This document shows, piece by piece, positions 54,971 through 64,000 of a stretch of DNA of 64,000 nt. A program made the translations under genes and the position numbers. How positions within the stretch are numbered: the first letter of the stretch is position 1; every line of letters starts with the position of its first letter. Location of the stretch: the NCBI GenBank assembly GCA_021234155.1, contig JAJEKV010000030.1, positions 13,834,079 through 13,898,078 of the forward strand, in the 5' to 3' direction. This DNA comes from Isoetes taiwanensis (lineage: Eukaryota > Streptophyta > Lycopodiopsida > Isoetales > Isoetaceae). The notes under the pieces were generated by a model. It was given only the letters and a program-made list of their open reading frames with translations. It had not been told where the DNA came from and did no database searches.

Positions 54971-56528
54971 ACCTCATTAGAGTGCAAGTTTACAAGGTGC
55001 TAAGTTGTTAGAAGCTTGCTTCTAATTAGATCTAGGTGGGTTTATTATTGTTACCACTAAATGGACTATAAGCATAAAGAAGCTGGGTCTTCTTAGCATA
55101 GTGTTCTTAGATCTAGGATCAAGAATATTGAATTCGCACTAGTTAGCGAATTCACCTGACTAGGATCAAGTACCTAGTTACACTAGGTATAAATAAAGGT
55201 AGAAGTTAGGATTCCACTCTAGTCCAAGGGATTGGTAAATGCTTTCTAAAGAACCTAAGGTTCTTGAAGAATACTAGACGCATGATCCCATCTAGATATT
55301 GTGATATTAGTGGCAAGGTAAGAACCTTAAGACCACTAGTCAAAAATGTCCCAATATGCTGGACTCGGGAAGGATCAATGAAGACAGCATATGAGTCGAG
55401 TTAAAACTTGTGAATGGAATCGGAGTGCACCCTATATTCCACATAAATCAACTCAAACAGAAAGGCCAAATATCCTGCACAAAGACCGAAATGGTGTTTC
55501 GGATCCCTAGCTTTTCATAGAGCCCTCTCTCAAACAATTTGGTGAAGTATTTAAGATAAAGGCTTTTTCGGATAAGGACATGCTGGGATAGAAGGAAACC
55601 CTGTTACAAACTTGCCCATGCCTTTTCTTGATCTTGTGAAACATCTTGGAGGAACCAAGGGTTCTTCGCACTGGTGGGGGAGTCCGGGACTCCGAGGGTG
55701 AGGCGGTACAATGCAATTGGATGCAGGATTGCTCCTAGCAAACCATAGATCTTTACACTCTCCTCGTGAAAGCAGTATTTACCACCTTCTAAAAGAAGTT
55801 TATTGCTCTCATGAATATCATTGAAAGTCGATAATCAAGTGCCATTGATTTTTAGCATTAGTCATGCCTTCTGTAATTATCTTTAGCAAAGGCTTGCAAA
55901 CTTTGGTTATAAATGCATGTGAAGTTATTTTCTAGTATATGCTGCCACATGAAATCCTAGCTAGTAGCCAAAGCAATCATTAGAAGATGTCCACAATCAT
56001 TTATAAATATGATGATGAATTTAAATATCTAGTCAAAGTTCTATATATAATTGTCCAATCTTGTCCAACCCTTTGCCCCAAGTCTGGCTTATTCATTCAT
56101 TTATTCCTCCCTCCCTCCCTCCTTAGCATGTACAAAGATTCTATAGGATTGCATATGAATTCCAAACTTTAATATGTTTTTTACACTTATACCTATTCTT
56201 CACAATATCTTTAATATTTTTGTCAAAGATGAGACGATGGCAACATGCAAGTACTTAGATTCTATATTTATGTAAAGAGCATAATGAAATCACATAGCCT
56301 ATGCATGGTCGGATATATTAATATACACAATATATATAATTCACAAGGATGTAATGATAGCTAGTTCCTTTTTATGGATTCAAATATAAAATAACATGTG
56401 TTGTTGCCATAGAAATGACATGGTTGCTAAAATCCTCATGTTCTTTCCATGACCAGCTCACATATTACTACAGAAGACATCATTCTGAATAAATTGTGCT
56501 CTTCTAATCTAGCACTATCCTCATAGAT
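54971..56528. other. Unassigned, between LINE-X and the wall-protein gene
   Basis: No recognised gene. Features seen: an inverted repeat GAATTCGCACTAGTTAGCGAATTC-like at ~55130-55155 and a (TCCC)n tract at 56104-56123. The part from ~56300 contains TATA-like AT runs (ATATATATAA near 56330) and may be the promoter region of the next gene. Confidence 0.4.
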
Positions 56529-57876
56529 ATGATGAAGATAGCCTATTTTTTTCTAATTTTCATAAGCATCTTCACAAACATGGCATTTCCACTAGACATT
56601 AATCCAAAAGAAATTGAAGATTTGATTATTAGAATGATGGAGCATGGCATAGGAGTTTATCAAGGCACTGACTATTTTGTGGAGTTACATGTAGGGAACT
56701 ACACGAGGAGATACCAACAAAGTTCTCAAGGTTTATGCATTTGCCCTACTGATCAAGTTCCTTTTCCTCCATATATGTCACCAATAATTGGCATTCCATC
56801 ACCTTCTAGAGATAATGATAATAGTTATGGTACTTTAAGTCCATCATCTCAAAGTGGAGTTACACCTGTAATGGATAATATTCCTTCCTTACCTCCATAT
56901 ACGTCACCTGTATCGAACAATATTGTTCCTCCATACGTATCACCTACACTTGTTGTCCCCCCACCACCTTCACGTGATAATGATAGCATTCATGGTATTC
57001 CAACTCTATCACCTCAAAATGGTCAAAATAGAACTACATTTACACCAAATACCCATGTTCCTCCATTACCTTCATCGAGTGATAGTGTTCCTCCATGGCT
57101 ATGTTTCTCCACCTTTATCACCAATAGAGTTCTCATCTATACCACCTTTGTTGAGTCCTCATGTTCCTTCAACCCATGTGTCTCCAACTCCATTTAACAA
57201 TCCACATGCACCTCTCATAAACTATGGTCCTCCACTCGTATCACCTATATCAAATGGAATCCCTCCACCACATTTTCCACATGGATCTCCCCCATTTATA
57301 ATACCTTCCTCTCCACATCTGCCACATGGACATCCTCCAAATACACCCCATTCTCCATATCGCCCACCTAGACAATCTTCACCTATGATGCCTCATTCTC
57401 CACCACCAAACTTACCACGACGACATTTTCCCCCTATGATGCCTCATCCTCCACATATAGTACCATCTCAAGTAAATCCAAAGCAAGGCACATCAAGCTC
57501 ACCACAACGTGGAGGTAACGATGGCCATGATAAAAATAGAGATAGAAAAGGAAATGGAGGAAATGGAGGTCCAGGAGGTAATGGAGGTAATGGAGGGCCT
57601 GGACAAGAAGGTGGGGCTGGAGGTCCAGGAGGTAATGGAGGTAACGGAGGGCCTGGACAAGATGGTGGGGCTGGAGGTCCAGGAGGGAATGGAGGTAACG
57701 GAGATGTCTATGTAGGAGCTCCAGGAAGGAATCGTACTAAAGGTAAGGATAGTAAAAGAGCCAAAGGTGGAGGTTCTCCAAGATCTCATGCATTTAGAGG
57801 TAATTGGAGTAGAAGAACTCATCCAAGAGCGGGTGATACTCCAAGAGATGGATTACATCATGCACCCAAGATTTAG
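56529..57876 (+). CDS. Secreted proline-rich/glycine-rich (cell-wall-type) protein, frameshifted
   Basis: Starts at ATGATGAAG with a signal-peptide-like MMKIAYFFLIFISIFTNMAF. A ~60-residue non-repetitive segment follows (GVYQGTDYFVELHVGNYTRR, CICPTD), then Pro-rich sequence with PPYMSP, PPYTSP and PPYVSP motifs and SRDND spacers. Near 57095 a one-base change moves the frame, and the frame ending at 57876 continues with VSPPLSPIEFSS, PHVPSTHVSP, HGSPP and PMMPHSPPPNLPRR. It then has a Gly-rich part made of about three GNGGNGGPGQ(E/D)GGAGGP repeats (57560-57705) and a basic Arg/Lys tail. The composition suggests an extracellular structural protein; I cannot name a family. It has no visible intron. 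The shift means a recent pseudogene, an unrecognised short intron or a sequencing error. Confidence 0.55.
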
Positions 57877-59382
57877 TCATTCTCCACGCTATGAGTATTA
57901 ATATTCGAAGTAAATTATCACATCATTATCATTACGCTTACCATGTTGATACAAAATTATATAAATAGGTTTGATATATATCTCACTAGTAATCTCCTCC
58001 TCCATGTCAAAATAGCGGAATAAACGAAGAACCATCTAAGATTTGGTGATGTTCTCTAAAAACTAATAATAAATATATTATTACACAATTATTTTAGAAA
58101 GTTTTACTACCATAAATACTACATTTTCAAGTACATACTATTTATATATCTTTGTCTTCTTTTAAAGGGTTTTCTAAAAGAGTTACAACTGCTATCAATT
58201 GCCCTTTATATTTTGATTTTGATTTTTTTGTTCTCTTTTTTTTTATTTTTTTTTTTTTTTTTGTGCATTTGTCTTATCTTACGGCGTGTCCTTAAAAGTC
58301 GAAGAGGAGGAGGAAATTTAAATAATACTTTTATGGATCTAGCAGACACATGTTAGCCTTGGTATATGCTTTAATTATATTACAAAAAATAGTACATTTG
58401 GATATAGGGAAGGAATTATTTTCCACTAGAAAATACAACGTGCTGCTTAGAATTCCATTTTAACTAGGTAATGCCTAATGTCTTGAAATATTGAGATGTC
58501 TAACTTATTAATGGGCTGAATATTGAAGGCTTTATTATTAACATGTTAGTGCAGCAATAAGTGTGAAAATCATCATGATGTCGATGCAGATTTCATAGAT
58601 TTGTAGTTGGATGCATTTAACTATGGAGATATGAGTAGTTTCTATAAAATCTAGAGTTTGATGGTTAATGTAGGGGAAGAAAAAAATGAGCAAGAATTTG
58701 ATTTAGAGAATTTGATCTCATGCATCTTAGCCATGTCAAAAGGTAATCACCTAGAGCAAATGGAAAGAAAAGCAAAGTTTAGCATGCTAAAAACCTACCA
58801 CACAAGAAGTTCAACAAAAACAACCAAGGAAGAAAGCATAACATGTTTGTAATCAGAGACAGCAAGCTGAGATGAGAAGAAACATTAGAGAATTTTGGGG
58901 TTATAAAAGGCCCCTCTTAAAGAAATGTCCACGTAGGTTGCGAGGCAAATTTGGGATCTTCACATTTTCTCCAGTGCTCTCTCCTCTTCAATGAGTTTAA
59001 GGACGTTATCCAAACATAAGGGAACTACAGTGGCAAATCGTGCCACCACCATTTACTAAATTCTCAGTTGATTTACAATTAAAGCTTCCCAGACAATGGA
59101 AGATCATGACACCACTATTGTAAAATCCCAGTTGAAGCATGCAAAAGCTTCAAATCATCATTTACTACTTCATGTTAAACCCATTTCCAAATCTAACTCA
59201 ATTGAAGAAGTGGCACTCAAATTGTCAGAAACAAAGACAGGGGATTGAGTTCTTACTAAGGAAACATGATTGTTGCACATGTGCGAGAAGGGGAGCTTGA
59301 GGAAAGTGATCCAGTAGTGAGCTGTTTACCAGGCTCAAGAATAAAGATTCCACTGTATCCTTTTTTGAACCATGGCAAGCCC
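57877..59382. other. Unassigned 3' flank
   Basis: AT-rich; T-rich low-complexity sequence at 58207-58262. A 64-codon frame at 58658-58852 is unrecognised. No RNA gene or element end seen. Confidence 0.4.
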
Positions 59383-59625
59383 CCGCAATAAACATATCTT
59401 TTCCAAAAGCTTCGGTAGAAGTAGAAACAATAAGCTGAACAATCTGCAACTTAAACCTATTATCCTCAAAATAAATATGTTCTTATGCCAAATTACATGT
59501 AGAATCGCAACCCCCCATAGTAGACACATCTTTCCAAAAAGCTCCAGTAGAAGTAGAAACGATAAACTGAACAATCTGCAACTTAAACCTGTTATCCTCA
59601 AAATAAATTTTCTCTTATGTGCTTT
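59383..59625. repeat. Tandem duplication of ~130 bp
   Basis: Two copies of a unit with CTTTCCAAAA.GCT.C.GTAG, AAACAATAAGCTGAACAATC and TGCAACTTAAACCT.TTATC. The minus-strand frames with ILRI.GLSCRLFSL recur for this reason. Confidence 0.8.
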
Positions 59626-59750
59626 TATGTTATTGTTCATAGTACTATTTTCTTGTCTTGTGCACCAAACTTTGACCTAGTTGCCAAAAAACATTAACCC
59701 TCTCATACTGCTACACTCGCAACACAAGTAGTTATTATAAACAAGATTAT

Positions 59751-60062
59751 CTTTCCATCATCACTCCCAGAAACAAGCATTATAGGGCCTGTTCGAGAAA
59801 AATCAACACTCCATGTATGCCTTTCATGTTCCTCATATTCATGAATACTCTGCAAAATAATAGATTATTTATAGAAAACCTTCAGGCCATGCAGGAGAAT
59901 AGTTACCTGCCGAGTATTCACATCCAAAATAGTAACCACTCCATCATAGTCTGTGCTAGCAATATGCTCCTTGATATATTTGTTCCATCTCAGACAGCTT
60001 AGTTTTGAACGCATAACCATCTTACTAACTGGAAAATGTACATCTACAATGTCACTAACCAC
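59751..60062 (-). pseudogene. COP1/SPA-like WD40 gene fragment, two exons
   Basis: Exon A (60062-59907 minus, flanked by CCCTGCAG| and CAG|GTAAC, 156 bp, phase 0) reads VVSDIVDVHFPV, RSKLSCLRWNKYIKEHIAS and TDYDGVVTILDVNTRQ. Exon B (59849-59751, after TATTTTGCAG) reads SIHEYEEHERHTWSVDFSRT and GPIMLVSGSDDGK. These correspond to consecutive segments of the WD40 propeller of plant COP1 and SPA proteins (RSKLSCLSWN, HIASSDYEG, EYEEHEKRAWSVDFS, LVSGSDD). No other propeller, RING or coiled-coil exon is found nearby, so this is a fragment, perhaps captured. It could also be part of a diverged paralogue whose other exons are unrecognisable. Confidence 0.78.
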
Positions 60063-60621
60063 CTGCAGGGCACTATGCAATGTTGAGCTCACGTCCAAAC
60101 GACAAATAACAGACAACAACCAATTAATGTGTAATGATCTAGAGTGTCTTGCCACAATTCAGTTGACTAGATATATCTCAACATGAAAATTTGTCAAACT
60201 GTGATCTCAAAAATCATCACCAAATCCTTTTATAAGGCCACTAGGACCAAGAATAGGAGGAAAAAGGCAGATGGACCTTTACTAGAGCTAAAACCGAGCT
60301 GTCCTCCTATAGATCCGAGAATCTCCATCAGATCCGGATCAGGCCATGTCGTTCAGCTTCAATTTTCCCTTTTAAATGCCCCACATGGGGTGATGCCACA
60401 TAAACCCCATATTTCAATAGTTTAGTGGCTTTTATAAGAGAACTTTATAATTTAATTAAATGTCACTTTTACATACGAAACTTTAGCCATTTAAAAATAA
60501 TCCCACACTGCCCCTGGGCGGTAACTACTCCTTGGAATGTTTCCAGGCCACCCCGTGGCACTTCCAAGGCAGACTCCCGGTCCCAAGGCCCGCAAGCGCG
60601 ACTTGCCCTTGGTCTGTAACA
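60063..60621. other. Probable gypsy-2 3' LTR start and flank
   Basis: On the minus strand TGTTACAGACCAAGG begins at 60621 right after a polypurine tract, so at least part of this stretch is the 3' LTR of gypsy-2. Its outer end was not found and no second LTR is in the window. No gene in it. Confidence 0.4.
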
Positions 60622-60639
60622 ATTTCCTCCCCTCCCCTT
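60622..60639 (-). other. gypsy-2 polypurine tract
   Basis: AAGGGGAGGGGAGGAAAT on the minus strand, directly before TGTTACAG. Confidence 0.7.
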
Positions 60640-60761
60640 AGACCTTGTCCTCAAGGTCTAGAGTTTCAAATGAGGAAAAACATTGCACAAACTCATCCGT
60701 CTCCCAAGTGGGATACGCGGGAGACTGGCCTCGCCACAAGACCGGATATTCACGAATATCT

Positions 60762-61700
60762 CTATTGCGCAACTGCTGAACACGAGTATCTCCATTCGGG
60801 TGTTATAGCGGAGCTTAATACTAGCGGTATACTCTCAGGACTAACAACATTGTCCGTATCTAGTATAGCTCGCTTAAGCTGGCTTACATGAAATACAGGA
60901 TGTTTTCCAATATCCTGCGGTAAAGCCAACTCATATGCTATGGTACCTAACCTTTTAACAATCTTAAAAGGTCCAGCATATCTCGGTGTTAACTTAGACA
61001 CACGCCCTTTAACCAACGGTTTAAGGGTGTTGATTCGTAATGATGAAGGATACGCAATCCTTAAGAACACATAGTCACCTTCCTCATAGATAACGTCACG
61101 TCTACGCTTATTAGCATACACCTGAGCGTGATCTTGCGCTCTTCACAAGTTTTGCCGACATTGAAGCAAAATTGCATTCATGTTATCCAACATATTCATG
61201 GCGGCATCCGTCTTTAGATGCTTATGCATACCAGCATAAGTCTTCCAGTAGCATCCTCCTTTAAGGCCACAAATTTGGCGTACTTAGTTAGACAATCAAC
61301 AATCACCCATACCTGAGTGTTTTGCCTTATAGTTCTAGGCAAAGAGACTACGAAGTCCATACTTATACACTCCCATCTTTGCAAGGGTATAGGTATAGGT
61401 TGCAATAGTCCTAGGGTACGACCATGGTCAGCTTTAACAACTTGACACGTCAAACAATGTAAAACCGAGCCCCAGACTTGTTCCTTCATGTCTGGCCAAT
61501 AGTAGTGACGCTTGACCAACTCATAGGTCTTCCACTCACCCCCGTGCCCAGCTTGCGGGGTTTCATGATGGTCGCGCAATATCAAATCCCGAAGATTAGC
61601 ATGCAATGGAGCATAAATCCTTGACTTATAAAAGTATAACCTATCTTGCTCAGTCCACCAATTCCCAGATTTGATTACTGCGGGTTGTTGCTTGTCTTCT
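60762..61700 (-). pseudogene. gypsy-2 integrase, internally deleted
   Basis: From ~61700 down: LRDLILRDHHETPQAGHGGE, KRHYYWPDMKEQVWGSVLHC and LTCQVVK (intact HHCC zinc region), then WECISMDFVVSLP with the first catalytic Asp and VWVIVDCLTKYAKFVALKED. The frame then breaks at ~61214; the second Asp and Glu motifs are absent. Sequence resumes at ~61140 with the C-terminal domain VYANKRRRDVIYEEGDYVFL, YAGPFKIVKRLG and HPVFHVSQLKRAI. About 100-200 residues of the catalytic core have been deleted. Confidence 0.85.
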
Positions 61701-62540
61701 TGATATGCATTTTTAATCCTTTGGAAGAGATCATTCTCCCCTACCATTAAAGTATTCAAATGCTTAATCCTGGATAAGGCATCCACAATCGGATTATTCT
61801 TTCCAGGGGTATGCTCAATACTAAAATGGAAGTCATGCGAAAAGTCAAGCCACCTAGCTTGCCTAGGGCTAATCTCAGCTTGGCTTTGCAAAAACCTCAA
61901 GGGCTTATGGTCAGTATAAACCACAACCACAAACTTGCGTGGACGTTAAAAGTTTCTTCCTTCCTTCCTTCCTTCCTTTACTGGTACCACATCTCAAGTA
62001 GTGCCGCCACATTCAATGCATGAACTATAGCCAATATTTCCTGCTCATATGTCGCATAATTCCATTCTGCTTGATTAAGCTTACAGCTTTCATATGCAAT
62101 AACACGTCCTTCACAGCTCCCAGAGCTTGCCCACAAGCATCCGTGTATACCTCAAACGACTCATTGAGGTCAGGTACCTTCAGTACTGGACTACTCACCA
62201 AAAGACTTTTAATGCTTTCAAAGGCCTCTTGCTGAGCTCGACCCAACACGTACTCTTGATCTTCTCTCAAAAGATCGGTGAGCGGGGCTACTACCTTAGA
62301 AAACTTAGGCACAAATTTTCTATAATAGGTAGCCAACCCAAGAAAACTTCTCAACTCGTGAACATTCTCAGGTTGAGTCCATTTCTGTACTGCTCGTACC
62401 TTGCTAGGGTCTGGAGACACTCCCTCCCCCCACAAGATGTGACCCAAATAAGCAACCCTTTGCTTGAGGAAATCACATTTAGAGATTTTGGCATACAACT
62501 TATTAGAGCGTAACACTTTAATATCACAGCCTACAAAAAG
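61701..62540 (-). pseudogene. gypsy-2 RT thumb and RNase H
   Basis: From 62540 down: SNKLYAKISKCDFLKQRVAY, LGHILWGEGVSPDPSKVRAV, LRSFLGLATYYRKFVPKFSK, VAPLTDLLRED, then RNase H FEVYTDACGQALGA and NYATYEQEILAIVHALNV in a shifted frame. After the nested LINE-X tail it continues VVVYTDHKPLRFLQ and EHTPGKNNPIVDALSRI. The catalytic RT palm is missing because the element is truncated at ~62540. Ty3/gypsy, distinct in sequence from gypsy-1. Confidence 0.88.
61937..61978 (+). mobile_element. LINE-X tail-only insertion (42 bp) in gypsy-2 RNase H
   Basis: GCGTGGACGTTAAAAGTTTC followed by (TTCC)n, the 3' motif and tail of the LINE-X copy at 39.2 kb. It splits gypsy-2 between RHYLRCGTSK and FVVVYTDHK. 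A short AAG/AAAG repeat flanks it. Confidence 0.85.
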
Positions 62541-63010
62541 TAGGATCAGTTGCACTACCTTGAACTCCCCGAGTTCCCCACAGCCTTGAGTTCCCAGAAC
62601 TCCCCATGCACAACTGAATAACTAATCCCTAGGATTAGCTTGAAGTCCTGCTTCAAGAAGTTCTATATGTCTAGAACTAATACTGCTACTGCCTCAACAA
62701 CAGAGCAAAAATGCCTCACAATGGATAATTCCAAAGCACACGCTGCCAAGCTATTTTAGGAGAGAGATGGGTTCTCCAAAACGCATCCAAAACTCCTTTA
62801 TAGGGACATTAAGGCTAAGATTAGCCTGAGAAAAGGTCGTGGGCCTTTGTCCCATGCAAAATAGAGCATCCAATCCCTTGATCTGACCCTTTTTCCCAAA
62901 TTTGGCCGACCTGTATCAAGTCGCGATGTAGCAAAGGGATTTTCCCTGAACTGCCACGTGGACCCCCAACTATAATGGTTCCATTAAAAAAAGGTCTACA
63001 TTAACATTCA
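62541..63010. other. Unassigned stretch right of gypsy-2
   Basis: Contains no gene I recognise and no LTR or PBS. A short direct repeat around GAACTCCC/GAGTTCCC lies at 62562-62600. Confidence 0.4.
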
Positions 63011-63060
63011 CTAGTTATAGTGCCCGGCGTTGCCGGGCTTTAGGTCCATATGAACTCGAA
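63011..63060 (-). mobile_element. Helitron-C 3' end
   Basis: On the minus strand: hairpin GCCCGGC-AAC-GCCGGGC (63038-63022), then ACTATAA and CTAG (63014-63011), followed by T. Same terminal hairpin as Helitrons A and B. The body would extend rightwards, through 63061 and beyond the window edge. Confidence 0.8.
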
Positions 63061-64000
63061 ATGTGGCTTTGGGCAATTTGTCCTAAAATATATAGTGGAA
63101 CAGGAGTTTGCATTAACGTTGTGATTTGTAAATGTTCTCAAAATATATACCACTTCATTTATATTTGATGGACCAATTAATATTGTGGATGGGTATTCTA
63201 TTAATCACCCCTCGAATAAATAGCATGTGGTTTTCAATGGGGAAACATGAGTTTATACATATGTATTGTTTGTTCTCCTTGTGTTGTTTATCATATTCGA
63301 TTCTTTTGTGTAGTGCTAATAATATATTTTGTTAAGGTGTGCATTAATGTTTGTGAGTAGAGTAACAAATCATTGAGCCAACAAACTTGAAGAGTTATTA
63401 GACATAGAGATGAAAAGCTACGTGCAATCTGCGTACTACTGGTATTATATCCCCACTTGTCTTTGATGGCATCTGCAATCATTCAAAAGACACTTCTTAT
63501 GGTCCATCAATGAGTGTGGCCATGTCACATCATAGCAAGTTTAGCATTGAAGGTCGATCCTAGGAGGGGGAGTGATTCGACAAAGGTTGTCGAACCAGGA
63601 TGCGACACATGCATGCTCATTTTTAGTGTGGCTATGTTATAATCAAGCTCAAATGTGTGGTAGGGCAACGCAATATTGTATGCTTGTACAATGAAGAATT
63701 TATGCCTATCGCAAATTTTATTGAAAGAGCAAAGACCAATTTATTAAATAGTTCTATAAACTTATGCACCATAGCATGACACTTATGCACCTAGCATATA
63801 TATTGAAACGAAGTTGCATAATTATTGAAACACATATATTAGAAAAAATATCTTTTCCACGAAACTAAAGTGTAGTCGTATAAAAGTCAGACATTGCACG
63901 ACTACACACTTAGTTCTATGCACTACGACAATATGATTTTTCAACTACACATTTACATCACATAAACAGTTAAATTGCCCACAACATCAAGCAGATGTTG
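63061..64000 (-). other. Probable body of Helitron-C, no gene seen
   Basis: AT-rich, only short frames, none helicase-like. The 5' end of the Helitron is not in the window. Confidence 0.4.

Noticed and set aside
1-64000. CRISPR arrays, bacterial operons, rRNA or tRNA genes
   Set aside because: No regular spacer-repeat arrays or prokaryotic gene layout seen, and I recognised no tRNA cloverleaf or rRNA sequence; the TGGTATCAGAGC motifs are primer-binding sites, not tRNA genes.

Overview
The window is nuclear DNA from a land plant with a large, repeat-rich genome. The evidence is decayed fragments of plant-type genes (VDAC porin, pectinesterase, PPR, BTB/POZ and COP1/SPA-like WD40), hAT, Helitron, chromovirus and zf-RVT-type L1 elements, and no prokaryotic gene organisation. 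I cannot name the species; a seed-free plant such as a fern is a guess. There is no intact host gene with a known function. The best candidate host gene is a signal-peptide-bearing proline/glycine-rich wall-type protein at 56.5-57.9 kb, and it carries a frameshift.

Layout. 0-1.6 kb: hAT transposase relic and three tandem ~80-bp palindromes. 1.8-7.7 kb: an element with introns encoding a Penelope/rvt-like reverse transcriptase (PLE-A). 7.9-8.5 kb: an unrecognised decayed ORF. 10.4-16.6 kb: two Helitrons head to tail, holding a MITE and a composite repeat. 16.6-23.6 kb: mostly unassigned. 23.7-42.4 kb: a nest of elements broken by an inversion. 42.7-50.3 kb: repeats, an L1 relic (L1-B) and a 3.5-kb TIR element with palindrome arrays. 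50.9-55 kb: candidate LTR, tandem repeats and a non-L1 LINE (LINE-X). 56.5-57.9 kb: wall-type protein gene. 59.7-60.1 kb: COP1-like exons. 60.6-62.5 kb: a second Ty3/gypsy relic. 63.0 kb to the end: a third Helitron end, on the minus strand.

History of the 23.7-42.4 kb nest. A second, partial PLE copy (PLE-B, minus, 30.2-32.2 kb) holds in its intron an inserted ~3.65-kb block. That block carries fragments of four unrelated host genes, all on one strand, with splice sites preserved. An L1 (L1-A) inserted into the same PLE copy, and a Ty3/gypsy chromovirus (gypsy-1) inserted into L1-A. An inversion then split the gypsy: its 5' LTR and PBS (23.7-25.3 kb, minus) and its pol plus 3' LTR (33.0-38.1 kb, plus) are now apart and in opposite orientation. 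The two outer LTR flanks still carry the same 5-bp target duplication, ATATG. L1-A is likewise split, with its poly(A) end at 26.54 kb.

A recurring theme is LINE-X. Its 3' end carries the motif CTCCGTGGACG followed by a microsatellite tail, (ATTCT)n or (TTCC)n. Besides a 2-kb copy it has left a 0.5-kb copy and insertions of about 40-80 bp that are little more than the tail, so it appears to seed microsatellites inside other elements. Almost every retroelement ORF here is broken by stops, frameshifts or nested insertions.
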